A DNA stretch of 64,000 nucleotides, from contig NZ_JBGGTQ010000002.1 in assembly GCF_041320705.1 (NCBI RefSeq), forward strand, positions 372,001 through 436,000, read 5' to 3'. Within the stretch, counting starts at the first letter, position 1. Every line of letters starts with the position of its first letter. Shown here piece after piece: positions 42,433 through 50,850 of the stretch. The translations under genes were made by a program, and so were the position numbers. Under the pieces are notes generated by a model, which was not told the DNA's origin, did no database searches, and saw nothing but the letters and a program-made list of their open reading frames with translations. The DNA is from Kineococcus mangrovi. GTDB taxonomy: Bacteria > Actinomycetota > Actinomycetes > Actinomycetales > Kineococcaceae.

Positions 42433-43685
42433 GCGTAGACCTCCTGCGCCGCAGCGCACCCCGCCCCGGCCTCGACCCGGGCGCCGTGGCGGCGCAGCAC
42501 CTGCTCCAGAGCGGCGAGGGTCACGAGGACGGCGTCCTTGCGGGCGTTGTAGCCCATCGACCCGATCCGCCAGACCCGGCCGGCCAGGGGCCCGAAGCTC
42601 GTGCCGATCTCGATGCCGTAGTCGTGCAGGAGCTCGGCGCGGACGGCCTCGCCGTCGACGCCGGCGGGGATCTCCACGGCCACGACGTTGTGCATCTTGT
42701 GCGCGACGTCGCCGAAGACCTCCAGGCCCAGGGCCCGGACGCCGGCGAGCACGGCCTCCCCGTGCAGGCGGTGCCGGGCGATGGCCGCGTCCAGCCCCTC
42801 CTCCAGCAGGAGCCGGGCGCACTCGCGCGCGCCGTAGAGCATCGTCGTGGCCTCGGTGTGGTGGTTCAGGCGCTTCTCGCCCCAGTAGTCCAGGACCATC
42901 CCGAGGTCGAAGTAGTTCGAGCGGATCCGCACGGGCGCGGGGGCGGCGTCCTCGTCCTCGGAGCGCAACCCGGCCTCGACGCTGCGGCGGCCGTCGACGA
43001 CGGCCACGGCCCGCGGCGACAGCGACAGCGGGGCGCTGCCGGACGGCCCGCCGAGGCACTTCTGCAGACCCGCGGTGGCCGCGTCGATCTCCCACGCGTC
43101 CATCTCGAAGGCGTTGCCGCCCACGGAGGCCGTGCAGTCGACGTAGAGCAGGGCGCCGTGCCGGTGGCAGACCTCCCCCACCCCTTCCAGCGGCTGGTTC
43201 ATCGTCGTCGAGGTGTCGCCCTGGACCATCGCGACCAGGTGCGGCCGGACCTCGCGGACGGCCTGCTCGATCGCCTCGAGCGTGAACACCTCGCCCCACG
43301 GGACCTCGCGGACGTGCACCTCGGCACCGCACCGTTCGGCGATCTCGCGCAGGAGGTGGCCGAAGCGGCCGAACACGGGGACGAGGACGCGGTCGCCGGG
43401 GTGGACGAGCGAGACGAGCGCCGCCTCGATGCCGGCGCGGCTCGTGCCGTCGACCAGGAGCGTCGCCTCGTTGCGGGTGCGGAACACCTCGCGGTACAGC
43501 GCCTGCGTCTCGTTCATGTAGGCCGTCATGGCCGGGTCGTACTGCCCGACGAGCTGGGCGGACATGGCCCGCAGGACCCGCGGGTCGACCGTGATGGGGC
43601 CCGGACCCATGAGGAGGCGGGGCGGCGGGGCCACCGGGGCCCCCACGGCCGTCCGCAGCAGCGCCTCGTCCACCGTCGTCGTCAC
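42429..43685 (-). CDS. Ureidoglycine-glyoxylate-type class V aminotransferase
   Basis: 418 residues from GTG 43685; in-frame GTGs at 43691 and slightly upstream are equally possible, a GAGGTGG site lying at about 43700. The fold-type I class V features are LLMGPGPITVDPRVLRAMS, GTSRAGIEAALVSLV (phosphate-binding loop), YVDCTASVGG and LQKCLGGPSG with the PLP lysine. The PucG-like enzymes of this group transfer the amino group of (S)-ureidoglycine to glyoxylate. The pairing with an M20 allantoate hydrolase supports that. Alanine-glyoxylate or serine-pyruvate aminotransferase activity is the alternative. Confidence 0.83.
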   Translation of the reverse strand: MTTTVDEALLRTAVGAPVAPPPRLLMGPGPITVDPRVLRAMSAQLVGQYDPAMTAYMNETQALYREVFRTRNEATLLVDGTSRAGIEAALVSLVHPGDRVLVPVFGRFGHLLREIAERCGAEVHVREVPWGEVFTLEAIEQAVREVRPHLVAMVQGDTSTTMNQPLEGVGEVCHRHGALLYVDCTASVGGNAFEMDAWEIDAATAGLQKCLGGPSGSAPLSLSPRAVAVVDGRRSVEAGLRSEDEDAAPAPVRIRSNYFDLGMVLDYWGEKRLNHHTEATTMLYGARECARLLLEEGLDAAIARHRLHGEAVLAGVRALGLEVFGDVAHKMHNVVAVEIPAGVDGEAVRAELLHDYGIEIGTSFGPLAGRVWRIGSMGYNARKDAVLVTLAALEQVLRRHGARVEAGAGCAAAQEVYA

Positions 43686-43734
43686 CTGCACACCCACCTC
43701 ACGAACCGTCTGTTCCACGAGAGGGATTCTATGC

Positions 43735-43744
43735 AACGATCGTT
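43735..43744. promoter_or_regulatory. Palindrome in the shared ureide promoter region
   Basis: AACGATCGTT is a perfect 10-base palindrome midway between the divergent aminotransferase and amidase genes. The heptamer GTTCCAC occurs twice nearby (43712-43718 and 43742-43748). It is a candidate site for the RpiR or PucR regulator. Confidence 0.45.
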
Positions 43745-43773
43745 CCACCGCGCCAGACCCCCGGGAGGTCCGC

Positions 43774-44817
43774 TTGACCGTCCACCTGCTCCCCTCGACG
43801 CCCGGCACCGTCCGCTGGGGCGACCTGCCCCGCGCCGGGGACCGTTCCGTCCTGACGGTCGACCCCGGTGACGTGGTCGTCGTCGACACCGTCAGCCACG
43901 AGGGGATCCTGGAGGACCAGGGCCGGGACCCGCTGGCGTTCTTCACCGCCCGCGGCATCGCGGCCGACGCCGTCCTGCCCGACGCGGTCGAGATCGCGCG
44001 CACGGTCGAGCACGACCCGCTGCGGCAGGGCCCGCACGTCGTGACCGGCCCCGTCCACGTGCGCGGCGCCCGCCCCGGCGACGTGCTGTCGGTGACGGTC
44101 GAGGAGCTCGTCCTGCGCGCCGACTTCGGGGTGGTCAGCAACCGGCACGGCCGCGGCGCCCTGCCCGGGGAGTTCCCCCGCGACGGGCAGGACGTCGTCT
44201 CGGTGCTCGCCCGCGTCGAGACCGACCCGCGGACCGGCGCCCGCTGCGGGGCGATGCCCGTCGCCGCGGGGTCGCGGGCCCGGGTCCGGTTCCCGCTGCG
44301 CCCCTTCCTCGGCCTGGTCGGGGTCGGCACCCCCGGGCCCGAGCACCTGCACTCGGTCCCCCCGGGGATGCACGGCGGGAACCTCGACGTGTCCGTCCTC
44401 GGCGCCGGGTCGACGCTCCACCTGCCGGTGCAGGTGGAGGGCGCCCTGTTCCACGCCGGGGACCCGCACTACGCCCAGGGCGACGGCGAGGTCGCGCTGA
44501 CGGCGTTCGAGGCCCCGCTGCGCGCCCGGCTCCGCCTCGACCTCGTGCCCGAGGCCGCCGTCCGCGTCCGCGACGTGCTGTGGGGGGAGACCCCGGAGTT
44601 CCTCGTGCCGATCGGTCTCGACGTCGACCTCGACGAGGCCGCGCGGCGCGCCGTCCGCACCGCCGTCGCGCTGCTCGCCGACCTCGGGATGGACCCGGCC
44701 CACGCCCTCGCGTACCTGTCCGCCGCCGGCGACTTCGCCGTCTCCCAGGTCGTCGACCGCGTCAGCGGGGTGCACGGCCTGATCCGCAAGGCCGACCTCG
44801 CCGACCTCACCGGCTGA
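43774..44817 (+). CDS. Acetamidase/formamidase family amide hydrolase
   Basis: 347 residues. The only start that fits is TTG 43774, with GGGAGG five bases upstream. The FmdA/AmdA family is recognised by VHLLPSTPGTVRWGDL, GDVVVVDTVSHEG, GPVHVRGARPGDVLSVTVEEL, RVRFPLRPFLGLVGVG, PPGMHGGNLDVSVLGAGSTLHLPV and HAGDPHYAQGDGEV. Members hydrolyse formamide, acetamide or related short amides. Divergent from the M20/aminotransferase operon, it may act on an amide arising from ureide breakdown, such as oxamate; that is inference. Confidence 0.85.
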   Translation: MTVHLLPSTPGTVRWGDLPRAGDRSVLTVDPGDVVVVDTVSHEGILEDQGRDPLAFFTARGIAADAVLPDAVEIARTVEHDPLRQGPHVVTGPVHVRGARPGDVLSVTVEELVLRADFGVVSNRHGRGALPGEFPRDGQDVVSVLARVETDPRTGARCGAMPVAAGSRARVRFPLRPFLGLVGVGTPGPEHLHSVPPGMHGGNLDVSVLGAGSTLHLPVQVEGALFHAGDPHYAQGDGEVALTAFEAPLRARLRLDLVPEAAVRVRDVLWGETPEFLVPIGLDVDLDEAARRAVRTAVALLADLGMDPAHALAYLSAAGDFAVSQVVDRVSGVHGLIRKADLADLTG

Positions 44818-44870
44818 CCCACCGCACCGGCTGACCGACCGGGGGCCTGCGGGGGATCTGCGGGGACGCC

Positions 44871-44908
44871 GGGACGCCCCGACCCGCGGGTGCGGGCCGG
44901 GGCGTCCC
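44871..44908. terminator. Bidirectional hairpin between amidase gene and katG
   Basis: A 17-bp inverted repeat with one mismatch (left arm GGGACGCCCCGACCCGC, loop GGGT) lies between the convergent stops at 44817 and 44924. No T-run. Confidence 0.8.
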
Positions 44909-44923
44909 GGTGGTGCGGGGTCC

Positions 44924-47164
44924 TCAGCGCAGGTCGAAGCGGTCCAGCTCCATGACCTTCTGCCACGCCGCGGCGAAGTGCCGCACGAACAGCTCCTTCG
45001 CGTCGTCGGCCGAGTAGACCTCGACGATCCCGCGCAGGATGGAGTTCGAGTTGAACACCAGGTCGACGGCCGTGGCCGTGCGGACGACGTCGCCGTCCGC
45101 GCCCAGGCCCTCGTAGACCCCCTCGGTGTCCGTGGCGGTCCGCCACTGCACGCCCAGGTCCAGCAGGTTCTTGAAGAAGTCCTGGGACAGCACGCCCGGG
45201 GTGTCGGTGAACACCCCGTGCTGCACGCCGCCGGTGTTCGCGCCGAGCACGCGCAGGCCGCCGACGAGGACGGTCATCTCCTTCGCGGTCAGGTCGAGCA
45301 TGGCGGCGCGGTCGAGCAGCAGGGTCTCCGGCTGCAGCTTGCTGCCGGGCTTGACCCAGTTGCGGAACCCGTCGGCCCGCGGCTCCAGCCAGCGGAAGTT
45401 CGCGACGTCCGTCTGCTCCTGGGAGGCGTCGGTGCGACCGGGCGAGAACGGCACGGTGATCGAGACGCCGGCGTCGGCCGCCGCCTTCTCCACCGCGGCG
45501 GTCCCGCCGAGGACGACGAGGTCGGCGAGGGAGACCTTCGCACCCGTCGCCCCCTCGAACTCGCCCTTGACGCGCTCGAGCACCGGCAGCACGTCACGCA
45601 CGCCCTCGTTGACGGCCCAGCCGATCTGCGGGTCCAGGCGCAGCCGGGCGCCGTTGGCGCCGCCGCGCTTGTCGGTGCTGCGGAAGGACGCCGCCGACGA
45701 CCACGCGGTGTGGACGAGCTGGGAGACGCTCAGCCCGCAGGACAGCAGGCGCTGCTTGAGGTCGGCGATCTCCGCCTCGCCCACGAGCTCGTGGTCGACG
45801 GCCGGCGTCGGGTCCTGCCACACGAGTTCCTCGGCGGGGACGTCCGGACCCAGGTAGCGGCTGCGCGGACCCATGTCGCGGTGCAGGAGCTTGAACCAGG
45901 CACGGGCGTACTGGTCGGCGAAGTACGCGTGGTCGGCGTGGAACCGCTTGGCGATCTCGTGGTAGGCGGGGTCGGCCATGAGCGCGAGGTCGCTCGTGAG
46001 CATCATCGGGGCGTTGCGCTTGCCCTCGATGTGCGCGTCCGGCACGAGGTCACCGGCCGCGGGGTCCTTGGGCTTCCACTGCTTCGCGCCGGCGGGGCTC
46101 GTCGTGAGTTCCCACTCGTGGGCGAACATCGTGTCGAAGTAGGTGTTGTCCCACTGCGTCGGCGTGGGCGTCCAGGCGCCCTCGAGACCGCTGGTGATGG
46201 CGTCGGCACCCTTGCCGGTGCCGTGCTGGTTCTTCCAGCCGAGGCCGTTGCCGTGGACCGGGCACCCCTCCGGCTCCGGGCCGACGAGGGCGGCGTCCCC
46301 GGCACCGTGGGTCTTGCCGAACGTGTGACCCCCGGCGACGAGGGCGACGGTCTCCTCGTCGTTCATGCCCATGCGGCCGAACGTGACGCGGATGTCGTGC
46401 GCGGAGCCCAGCGGGTCGGGCTGACCCTTGGGGCCCTCGGGGTTGACGTAGATCAGGCCCATGGTGACGGCGGCGAGGTCGCCCTCGTCGAGGTCGAGGG
46501 GGTTCTCGTCGGCGTAGCGCTCGTCACCGAGCCAGGTGTCCTCCGGCCCCCAGAACACCTCGGTGGGCTGCCAGGTGTCGGCGCGGCCGAAGGCGAACCC
46601 GAAGGTCTTCAGGCCCATGTCGTCGTGCGCCACGTTCCCGGCCAGGACCAGCAGGTCCGCCCAGGAGATCTTGCGGCCGTACTTCTGCTTGACCGGCAGC
46701 AGCAGGCGGCGGGCCTTGTCGAGGTTGGCGTTGTCGGGCCAGCTGTTCAGCGGCGCGAAGCGCTGACCGCCCTCGCCGCCACCACCGCGGCCGTCGGCGA
46801 TGCGGTAGGTGCCGGCGGCGTGCCAGGACATGCGGATGAACAGCGGGCCGTAGTGGCCCCAGTCGGCCGGCCACCAGTCCTGCGAGGTGTGCATGACCTC
46901 GGCGACGTCCCGCTTCAGGGCCTCGACGTCGAGCGTGGCAAACTCCGCGGCGTAGTCGAAGTCCTCGCCGAGGGGGTCGGAGTCCCGCGACGGCTTGTTC
47001 AGGACCGACAGGTCGACCTGGTTCGGCCACCAGTCCTGGACGGTGCGGGGCCGGCCGTTCGTGGACGGCTCCGGCGCCGGGATCACCGGGTTCTCGCTCT
47101 CGGTGGTGGACGCGGTCTGCGCCTTGTCCTGGGCCTTGTCTCGGGCGTTGTCGAGCTCGGTCAC
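44924..47164 (-). CDS. katG: Catalase-peroxidase
   Basis: 746 residues from GTG 47164. The N-terminal catalytic domain has the distal triad Arg111, Trp114 and His115 in [13 protein letters not shown] and the proximal histidine in [15 protein letters not shown]. The covalent Met-Tyr-Trp adduct partners are all present (Trp114, the tyrosine in [10 protein letters not shown], the methionine in GRMGMNDEE). A second, non-haem-binding peroxidase-like domain follows, as in all KatGs. The enzyme removes hydrogen peroxide and can act as a peroxidase. It is downstream of a furA gene with a 4-bp overlap. Peroxide from the neighbouring uricase and XDH gives it a plausible local role. Confidence 0.97.
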   Translation of the reverse strand: MTELDNARDKAQDKAQTASTTESENPVIPAPEPSTNGRPRTVQDWWPNQVDLSVLNKPSRDSDPLGEDFDYAAEFATLDVEALKRDVAEVMHTSQDWWPADWGHYGPLFIRMSWHAAGTYRIADGRGGGGEGGQRFAPLNSWPDNANLDKARRLLLPVKQKYGRKISWADLLVLAGNVAHDDMGLKTFGFAFGRADTWQPTEVFWGPEDTWLGDERYADENPLDLDEGDLAAVTMGLIYVNPEGPKGQPDPLGSAHDIRVTFGRMGMNDEETVALVAGGHTFGKTHGAGDAALVGPEPEGCPVHGNGLGWKNQHGTGKGADAITSGLEGAWTPTPTQWDNTYFDTMFAHEWELTTSPAGAKQWKPKDPAAGDLVPDAHIEGKRNAPMMLTSDLALMADPAYHEIAKRFHADHAYFADQYARAWFKLLHRDMGPRSRYLGPDVPAEELVWQDPTPAVDHELVGEAEIADLKQRLLSCGLSVSQLVHTAWSSAASFRSTDKRGGANGARLRLDPQIGWAVNEGVRDVLPVLERVKGEFEGATGAKVSLADLVVLGGTAAVEKAAADAGVSITVPFSPGRTDASQEQTDVANFRWLEPRADGFRNWVKPGSKLQPETLLLDRAAMLDLTAKEMTVLVGGLRVLGANTGGVQHGVFTDTPGVLSQDFFKNLLDLGVQWRTATDTEGVYEGLGADGDVVRTATAVDLVFNSNSILRGIVEVYSADDAKELFVRHFAAAWQKVMELDRFDLR

Positions 47165-47655
47165 GTCACGCTTCTCTCTGCTGGAGGACGACCGGGGTCT
47201 GGGGGGTCGGTGGACGGGTCGGTGGTGAGGACCGGGGCCGTCGCGCAGGACCGGCACCGGCCCCAGTAGATGACCTCGGCCTCGTCGACGTCGAAACCGT
47301 CGAAGACGGGGGGCGTGAGGCACGGCGCCTGCGCCGTGGCGCAGTCGACGTCGGTGATGTCCCCGCACACCCGGCACACCAGGTGGTGGTGGTTGTCGTG
47401 GACCCGCGCCTCGTAGCGCGCCACCGAACCCTGCGGCTGGATGCGCCGCACCAGGCCGTGGTCGGTCAGGACGCGCAGGACGTCGTAGACCGCCTGGTGC
47501 GAGACCCCTTCGACGCGCGCGCGGGCGGCCCCGATCAGCGCCTCGGTGTCCCCGTGCGGCAGGGCGTGCACGGCGTCGAGGACGGCCAGGCGCGGACGGG
47601 TGACCCGCAGACCCGCGGCGCGCAGCACGCGCTCGAGGTCCGGGGTGGTGGGCAC
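47161..47655 (-). CDS. furA: Fur-family regulator of katG (FurA type)
   Basis: 164 residues from GTG 47655. The DNA-binding domain has [26 protein letters not shown] and [24 protein letters not shown]. The dimerisation domain has [26 protein letters not shown], with the first CxxC, and the second pair CRSC. This is the FurA/PerR-like arrangement that couples metal-catalysed oxidation or iron to katG repression. Its stop overlaps the katG start (GTGA), the classic furA-katG operon. A probable operator lies 20 bases upstream. Confidence 0.93.
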   Translation of the reverse strand: MPTTPDLERVLRAAGLRVTRPRLAVLDAVHALPHGDTEALIGAARARVEGVSHQAVYDVLRVLTDHGLVRRIQPQGSVARYEARVHDNHHHLVCRVCGDITDVDCATAQAPCLTPPVFDGFDVDEAEVIYWGRCRSCATAPVLTTDPSTDPPDPGRPPAERSVT

Positions 47656-47674
47656 GGCGCCATCCTGACCGCTG

Positions 47675-47691
47675 GACTTGAACGAGTCAAG
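47675..47691. promoter_or_regulatory. FurA operator candidate
   Basis: CTTGA-ACGAG-TCAAG is a perfect inverted repeat (arms 47677-47681 and 47687-47691). On the minus strand it reads TCTTGACTCGTTCAAGTCC, resembling the TCTTGACT-type box known upstream of mycobacterial furA. It lies just before the furA start. Confidence 0.7.
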
Positions 47692-47718
47692 ACCAGGTGG
47701 TCCGCCGGTCACCCGGTC

Positions 47719-47752
47719 CTGCCCCACCGTCAGACCTGCCCCACCGTCAGAC
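47719..47752. repeat. Perfect 17-bp tandem duplication
   Basis: CTGCCCCACCGTCAGAC occurs twice in direct succession. The second copy includes the stop codon region of the aminotransferase gene ending at 47747, so the duplication left a copy of the gene's last bases outside it. Confidence 0.9.
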
Positions 47753-49147
47753 CAGCCGCATCGCCTCGGTGAGCGTCGCGCGCAGGATCTGCTCCATCTC
47801 GTCGAACTCCGCCTGCCCGCAGGTCAGCGGCGGCGCGACCTGGATGACGGGCTCGCCGCGGTCGTCGGGGCGGCAGTACAGACCGTTGCGGAACAGCGCC
47901 CCGGGCAGGAACTGCTTGATGAGCGTCTCGCGCTCGGCCGGCCCGAAGGTCTCCTTCGTCGCCTTGTCCTTGACGAGCTCGAGCGCCCAGAAGTACCCGT
48001 CGCCGCGGACGTCGCCGACGATGTCGAGGTCGAGCAGCCTGCGCATCGTGTCCCCCAGCGCCTGCTCGTTGTCCAGGACGTTCTGGTTGAGGCCCTCGCG
48101 CTCGAAGACGTCGAGGTTGGCCAGGGAGACCGCGGCCGAGACGGGGTGCCCGGCGAACGTGTAGCCGTGCGGGAAGAAGTTCTTGCCCTGCAGGAACGGT
48201 TCCATGATGCGGTCGGTCGCGATCATCGCGCCGATGGGGCCGTACCCGGAACTCATGCCCTTGGCGCACGTGATGATGTCGGGCTGGTAGCCGAACTTCT
48301 CCGCGGCGAACATCGTCCCGTGCCGGCCGAAGCCGCAGATGACCTCGTCGGAGACGAGCAGCACGTCGTGCCGGTCGCAGATCTCCCGCACCCGCTGGAA
48401 GTACCCGGGGGGCGGGGTGAAGCAGCCCCCGGAGTTCTGGACGGGTTCGAGCACGACGGCCGCGACCGTGTCGGGCCCCTCGAAGAGGATGGCCTCCTCG
48501 ATCCGGTCGGCGGCCCAGCGCCCGAACTCGACCGGGTCGGTCGGTGCGCCCATGCGCTCGGCGCGGTAGATGTTCGTGTTCGGCACCCGGAACCCCCCCG
48601 GGGTGAGGGGTTCGAACGCCTGCTTCATGGCCGGCAGCCCCGTGATCGCGAGCGCCCCCTGCGGGGTCCCGTGGTAGGCGGTGGCGCGCGAGATGACCTT
48701 GTGCTTCATCGGCCTGCCGGTGAGCTTGAAGAACTGCTTGGCCACCTTCCAGGCGCTCTCGACGGCCTCACCGCCCCCGGTGGTGAAGAACACCCGGTTC
48801 AGGTCGCCGGGGGCGTACCCGGCGATGCGGTCGGCCAGTTCCACCGCGGGTTCGGTGGCGTAGCCCCAGACGGGAAAGAACGCGAGCCGGCGGGCCTGCT
48901 CCGCCATGACCTCGGCGAGCTCCTCGCGCCCGTGCCCGACCTGGACGACGAACAGCCCGGAGAGGCCGTCGAGCACCTCGTGCCCCCGGTCGTCCCAGAT
49001 GCGGGCCCCCTCGCCCCGCACGATGACGGGCGCCGGCGTGTCCTGGTAGGCGCCCATCCGGGCGAAGTGCATCCACAGGTGGTCGCGGGCGGCCTCGGTG
49101 AGCCCGGAGGCCCCCGCGCCCACCACGGTCTGCTCGGTCACGGTCAT
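47747..49147 (-). CDS. Class III (omega-amino acid) aminotransferase
   Basis: 466 residues from ATG 49147. Class III PLP aminotransferase motifs are DHLWMHFARMGAY, VFFTTGGGEAVESAWKVAKQ, LVSDEVICGFGRHGTMF (PLP aspartate), ITCAKGMSSGYGPIGAMI (PLP lysine) and GYTFAGHPVSAA. It resembles beta-alanine/putrescine/GABA-pyruvate aminotransferases. The divergent PucR-type regulator fits control of polyamine or omega-amino acid use, as often seen in actinobacteria. A role in pyrimidine (beta-alanine) breakdown next to purine genes is also possible. Confidence 0.87.
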   Translation of the reverse strand: MTVTEQTVVGAGASGLTEAARDHLWMHFARMGAYQDTPAPVIVRGEGARIWDDRGHEVLDGLSGLFVVQVGHGREELAEVMAEQARRLAFFPVWGYATEPAVELADRIAGYAPGDLNRVFFTTGGGEAVESAWKVAKQFFKLTGRPMKHKVISRATAYHGTPQGALAITGLPAMKQAFEPLTPGGFRVPNTNIYRAERMGAPTDPVEFGRWAADRIEEAILFEGPDTVAAVVLEPVQNSGGCFTPPPGYFQRVREICDRHDVLLVSDEVICGFGRHGTMFAAEKFGYQPDIITCAKGMSSGYGPIGAMIATDRIMEPFLQGKNFFPHGYTFAGHPVSAAVSLANLDVFEREGLNQNVLDNEQALGDTMRRLLDLDIVGDVRGDGYFWALELVKDKATKETFGPAERETLIKQFLPGALFRNGLYCRPDDRGEPVIQVAPPLTCGQAEFDEMEQILRATLTEAMRLV

Positions 49148-49305
49148 GTCCGGTCCTCCTCGGCTGCCGGTCCGCCTGGCGGCGCTCCCCGGCGGGACGG
49201 GTGTCCCGCCGATCCTCCCACCCTGGCCCTCGACACCGGCCCGGACCAGCGACGGAACGTCGGCGCCCGCCGCTCGGCTCCGACGGTCCGTCGTAGGCTC
49301 TCCGG

Positions 49306-50850
49306 GTGCTCACCGTGGCCGACGTCCTCGCCCTGCCCGTGCTCGCGGCCGGTGAGCCGCAGGTGCGCACCGGCCGGGACCGGCTCGACGTCCCGGTGCG
49401 CTGGGTCCACGTCACCGAGCAGGTCGACGTCGCCGGTCTGCTCGGTGGCGGGGAACTGCTCCTGACCACCGGGATGGGCTGGGCCGCCGGCGACTTCGAC
49501 GTCGCGGCCTACGTCGCCTCCCTCGTCGAGGCCGGGGTCGTCGGTGTCGTCGTGGAGCTGACCGAGCACCTGGGCCAGGTGCCGCCGGAGCTGGTCCACG
49601 CGGCCCGCGCGGCGCAGCTGCCCCTCGTCGAGCTGCACCGCGTGGTCCGGTTCGTCGAGGTGACCGAGCAGGTGCACGGGCGGCTGCTGCACGACCAGTA
49701 CGACCGGCTGCGGTTCGCCGACCGGGTGCACGCGACGTTCGCGTCCCTCGGCGTCGTCGGGACGCGGGTGGAGGAGGTGCTGGACCGCGCGGCCGGGCTG
49801 CTGGGCGGGCCCGTCGTGCTCGAGGACCTCGCGCACCGCGTCGTCGCGCACGTGGCGGGGCCGGTGGGGACGGCGGAGCTGCTGGTGGACTGGTCCCGGC
49901 GCTCCCGGCGCGACCCGGGGTCGCAGGGGTGGGTCGTCGTCCCGGCCGGTCCCCCCGGCGACCGCTGGGGCCGGCTCGTCGCCCCCGGCCCGCGCGCGGC
50001 GCCCGACCCGCTGCTCGTGCTCGACCGCGCCGCCGAGGCGCTCACCGTGGTGCGCCTCATCGCCGGTGGCCCGCCCGAGGGGGAGGACCTGGCCCGGCGG
50101 GCCCACGACGACCTGGTCCGCGACCTGCTGCGGGCGCGCCGGGACGACGAACCGGCGCTGCGGCAACGGTTGCGGGCCCTCGGCCTGAGCCCCCGGACGG
50201 GGTTCGCGGCAGCCGCCGTCGTCGGCGCGGACCGCCGCGAGGTCTCGGCGGCGCTCGCCCGGACGCGGTCGGCGGGGCTGACGGGGACGGTCGGGCGCGG
50301 TGAGGACCCCACCGGGAGCGTCGTCGGGGTCCTGCTCGTGGGCTCGGCCCGCGTGGTCACCGCCGCGCTGGACCGGCTCGCCGCGGCCCTGCCGGGCGCG
50401 GCGACGCTCGGGGCCGCCGAACCGGTCACCGAGCTGCACGCCACCCGCGAGGGGCTGGAGGAGGCCCGGCACGTGGCGCAGGTCGCCGCCGCGGCCCCGC
50501 GCCGCGCGCCCGGTCGCGTCCACCGGACCGCCGACCTCGGGGTGCGGGGGCTGGTGTGGCGGCTGCGCGGGGACGCCCGGCTGGCGGCCTTCGCCGAGGC
50601 CCAGCTCGCGCCGCTGTTCGAGACGCCCGAGGACCTGGGGCTGCTCGCGGACTACCTGCAGGTCAACGGGTCCATGACGCGGCTCGCCGGACGGCTGCAC
50701 CTGTCGCGCCCCGCCGCGTACGGCCGGGTGGACCGGCTCACCCGACGGCTGGGCCGGGACCTGGAGGACCCCGAGGTGCGCCTCGGGTTGCACCTGGCGC
50801 TGCTCAGCGCGCCGGCACCGCCACCCCCGCGCGCGCACCGGGGCGGGTGA
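49306..50850 (+). CDS. PucR-family transcriptional regulator
   Basis: 514 residues from GTG 49306. The N-terminal PucR domain has LTVADVLALPVLAAGEPQVRTG and VRWVHVTEQVDVAGLLGGGELLLTTGMGW in outline. A central GGDEF-like degenerate domain follows, and the C-terminal HTH_30 has DLGLLADYLQVNGSMTRLAGRLHLSRPAAYGRVDRLTRRLG. PucR proteins activate purine catabolism or amine use. This one may regulate the divergent aminotransferase, the purine operon, or both. The 3' end overlaps the convergent allantoinase gene by 47 bases. Confidence 0.9.
   Translation: MLTVADVLALPVLAAGEPQVRTGRDRLDVPVRWVHVTEQVDVAGLLGGGELLLTTGMGWAAGDFDVAAYVASLVEAGVVGVVVELTEHLGQVPPELVHAARAAQLPLVELHRVVRFVEVTEQVHGRLLHDQYDRLRFADRVHATFASLGVVGTRVEEVLDRAAGLLGGPVVLEDLAHRVVAHVAGPVGTAELLVDWSRRSRRDPGSQGWVVVPAGPPGDRWGRLVAPGPRAAPDPLLVLDRAAEALTVVRLIAGGPPEGEDLARRAHDDLVRDLLRARRDDEPALRQRLRALGLSPRTGFAAAAVVGADRREVSAALARTRSAGLTGTVGRGEDPTGSVVGVLLVGSARVVTAALDRLAAALPGAATLGAAEPVTELHATREGLEEARHVAQVAAAAPRRAPGRVHRTADLGVRGLVWRLRGDARLAAFAEAQLAPLFETPEDLGLLADYLQVNGSMTRLAGRLHLSRPAAYGRVDRLTRRLGRDLEDPEVRLGLHLALLSAPAPPPPRAHRGG

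Noticed and set aside
44808-44836. Two copies of CACCGGCTGACC after the amidase gene
   Set aside because: A short duplication including the stop codon region. Too small to call a functional element, and the adjacent hairpin explains termination.
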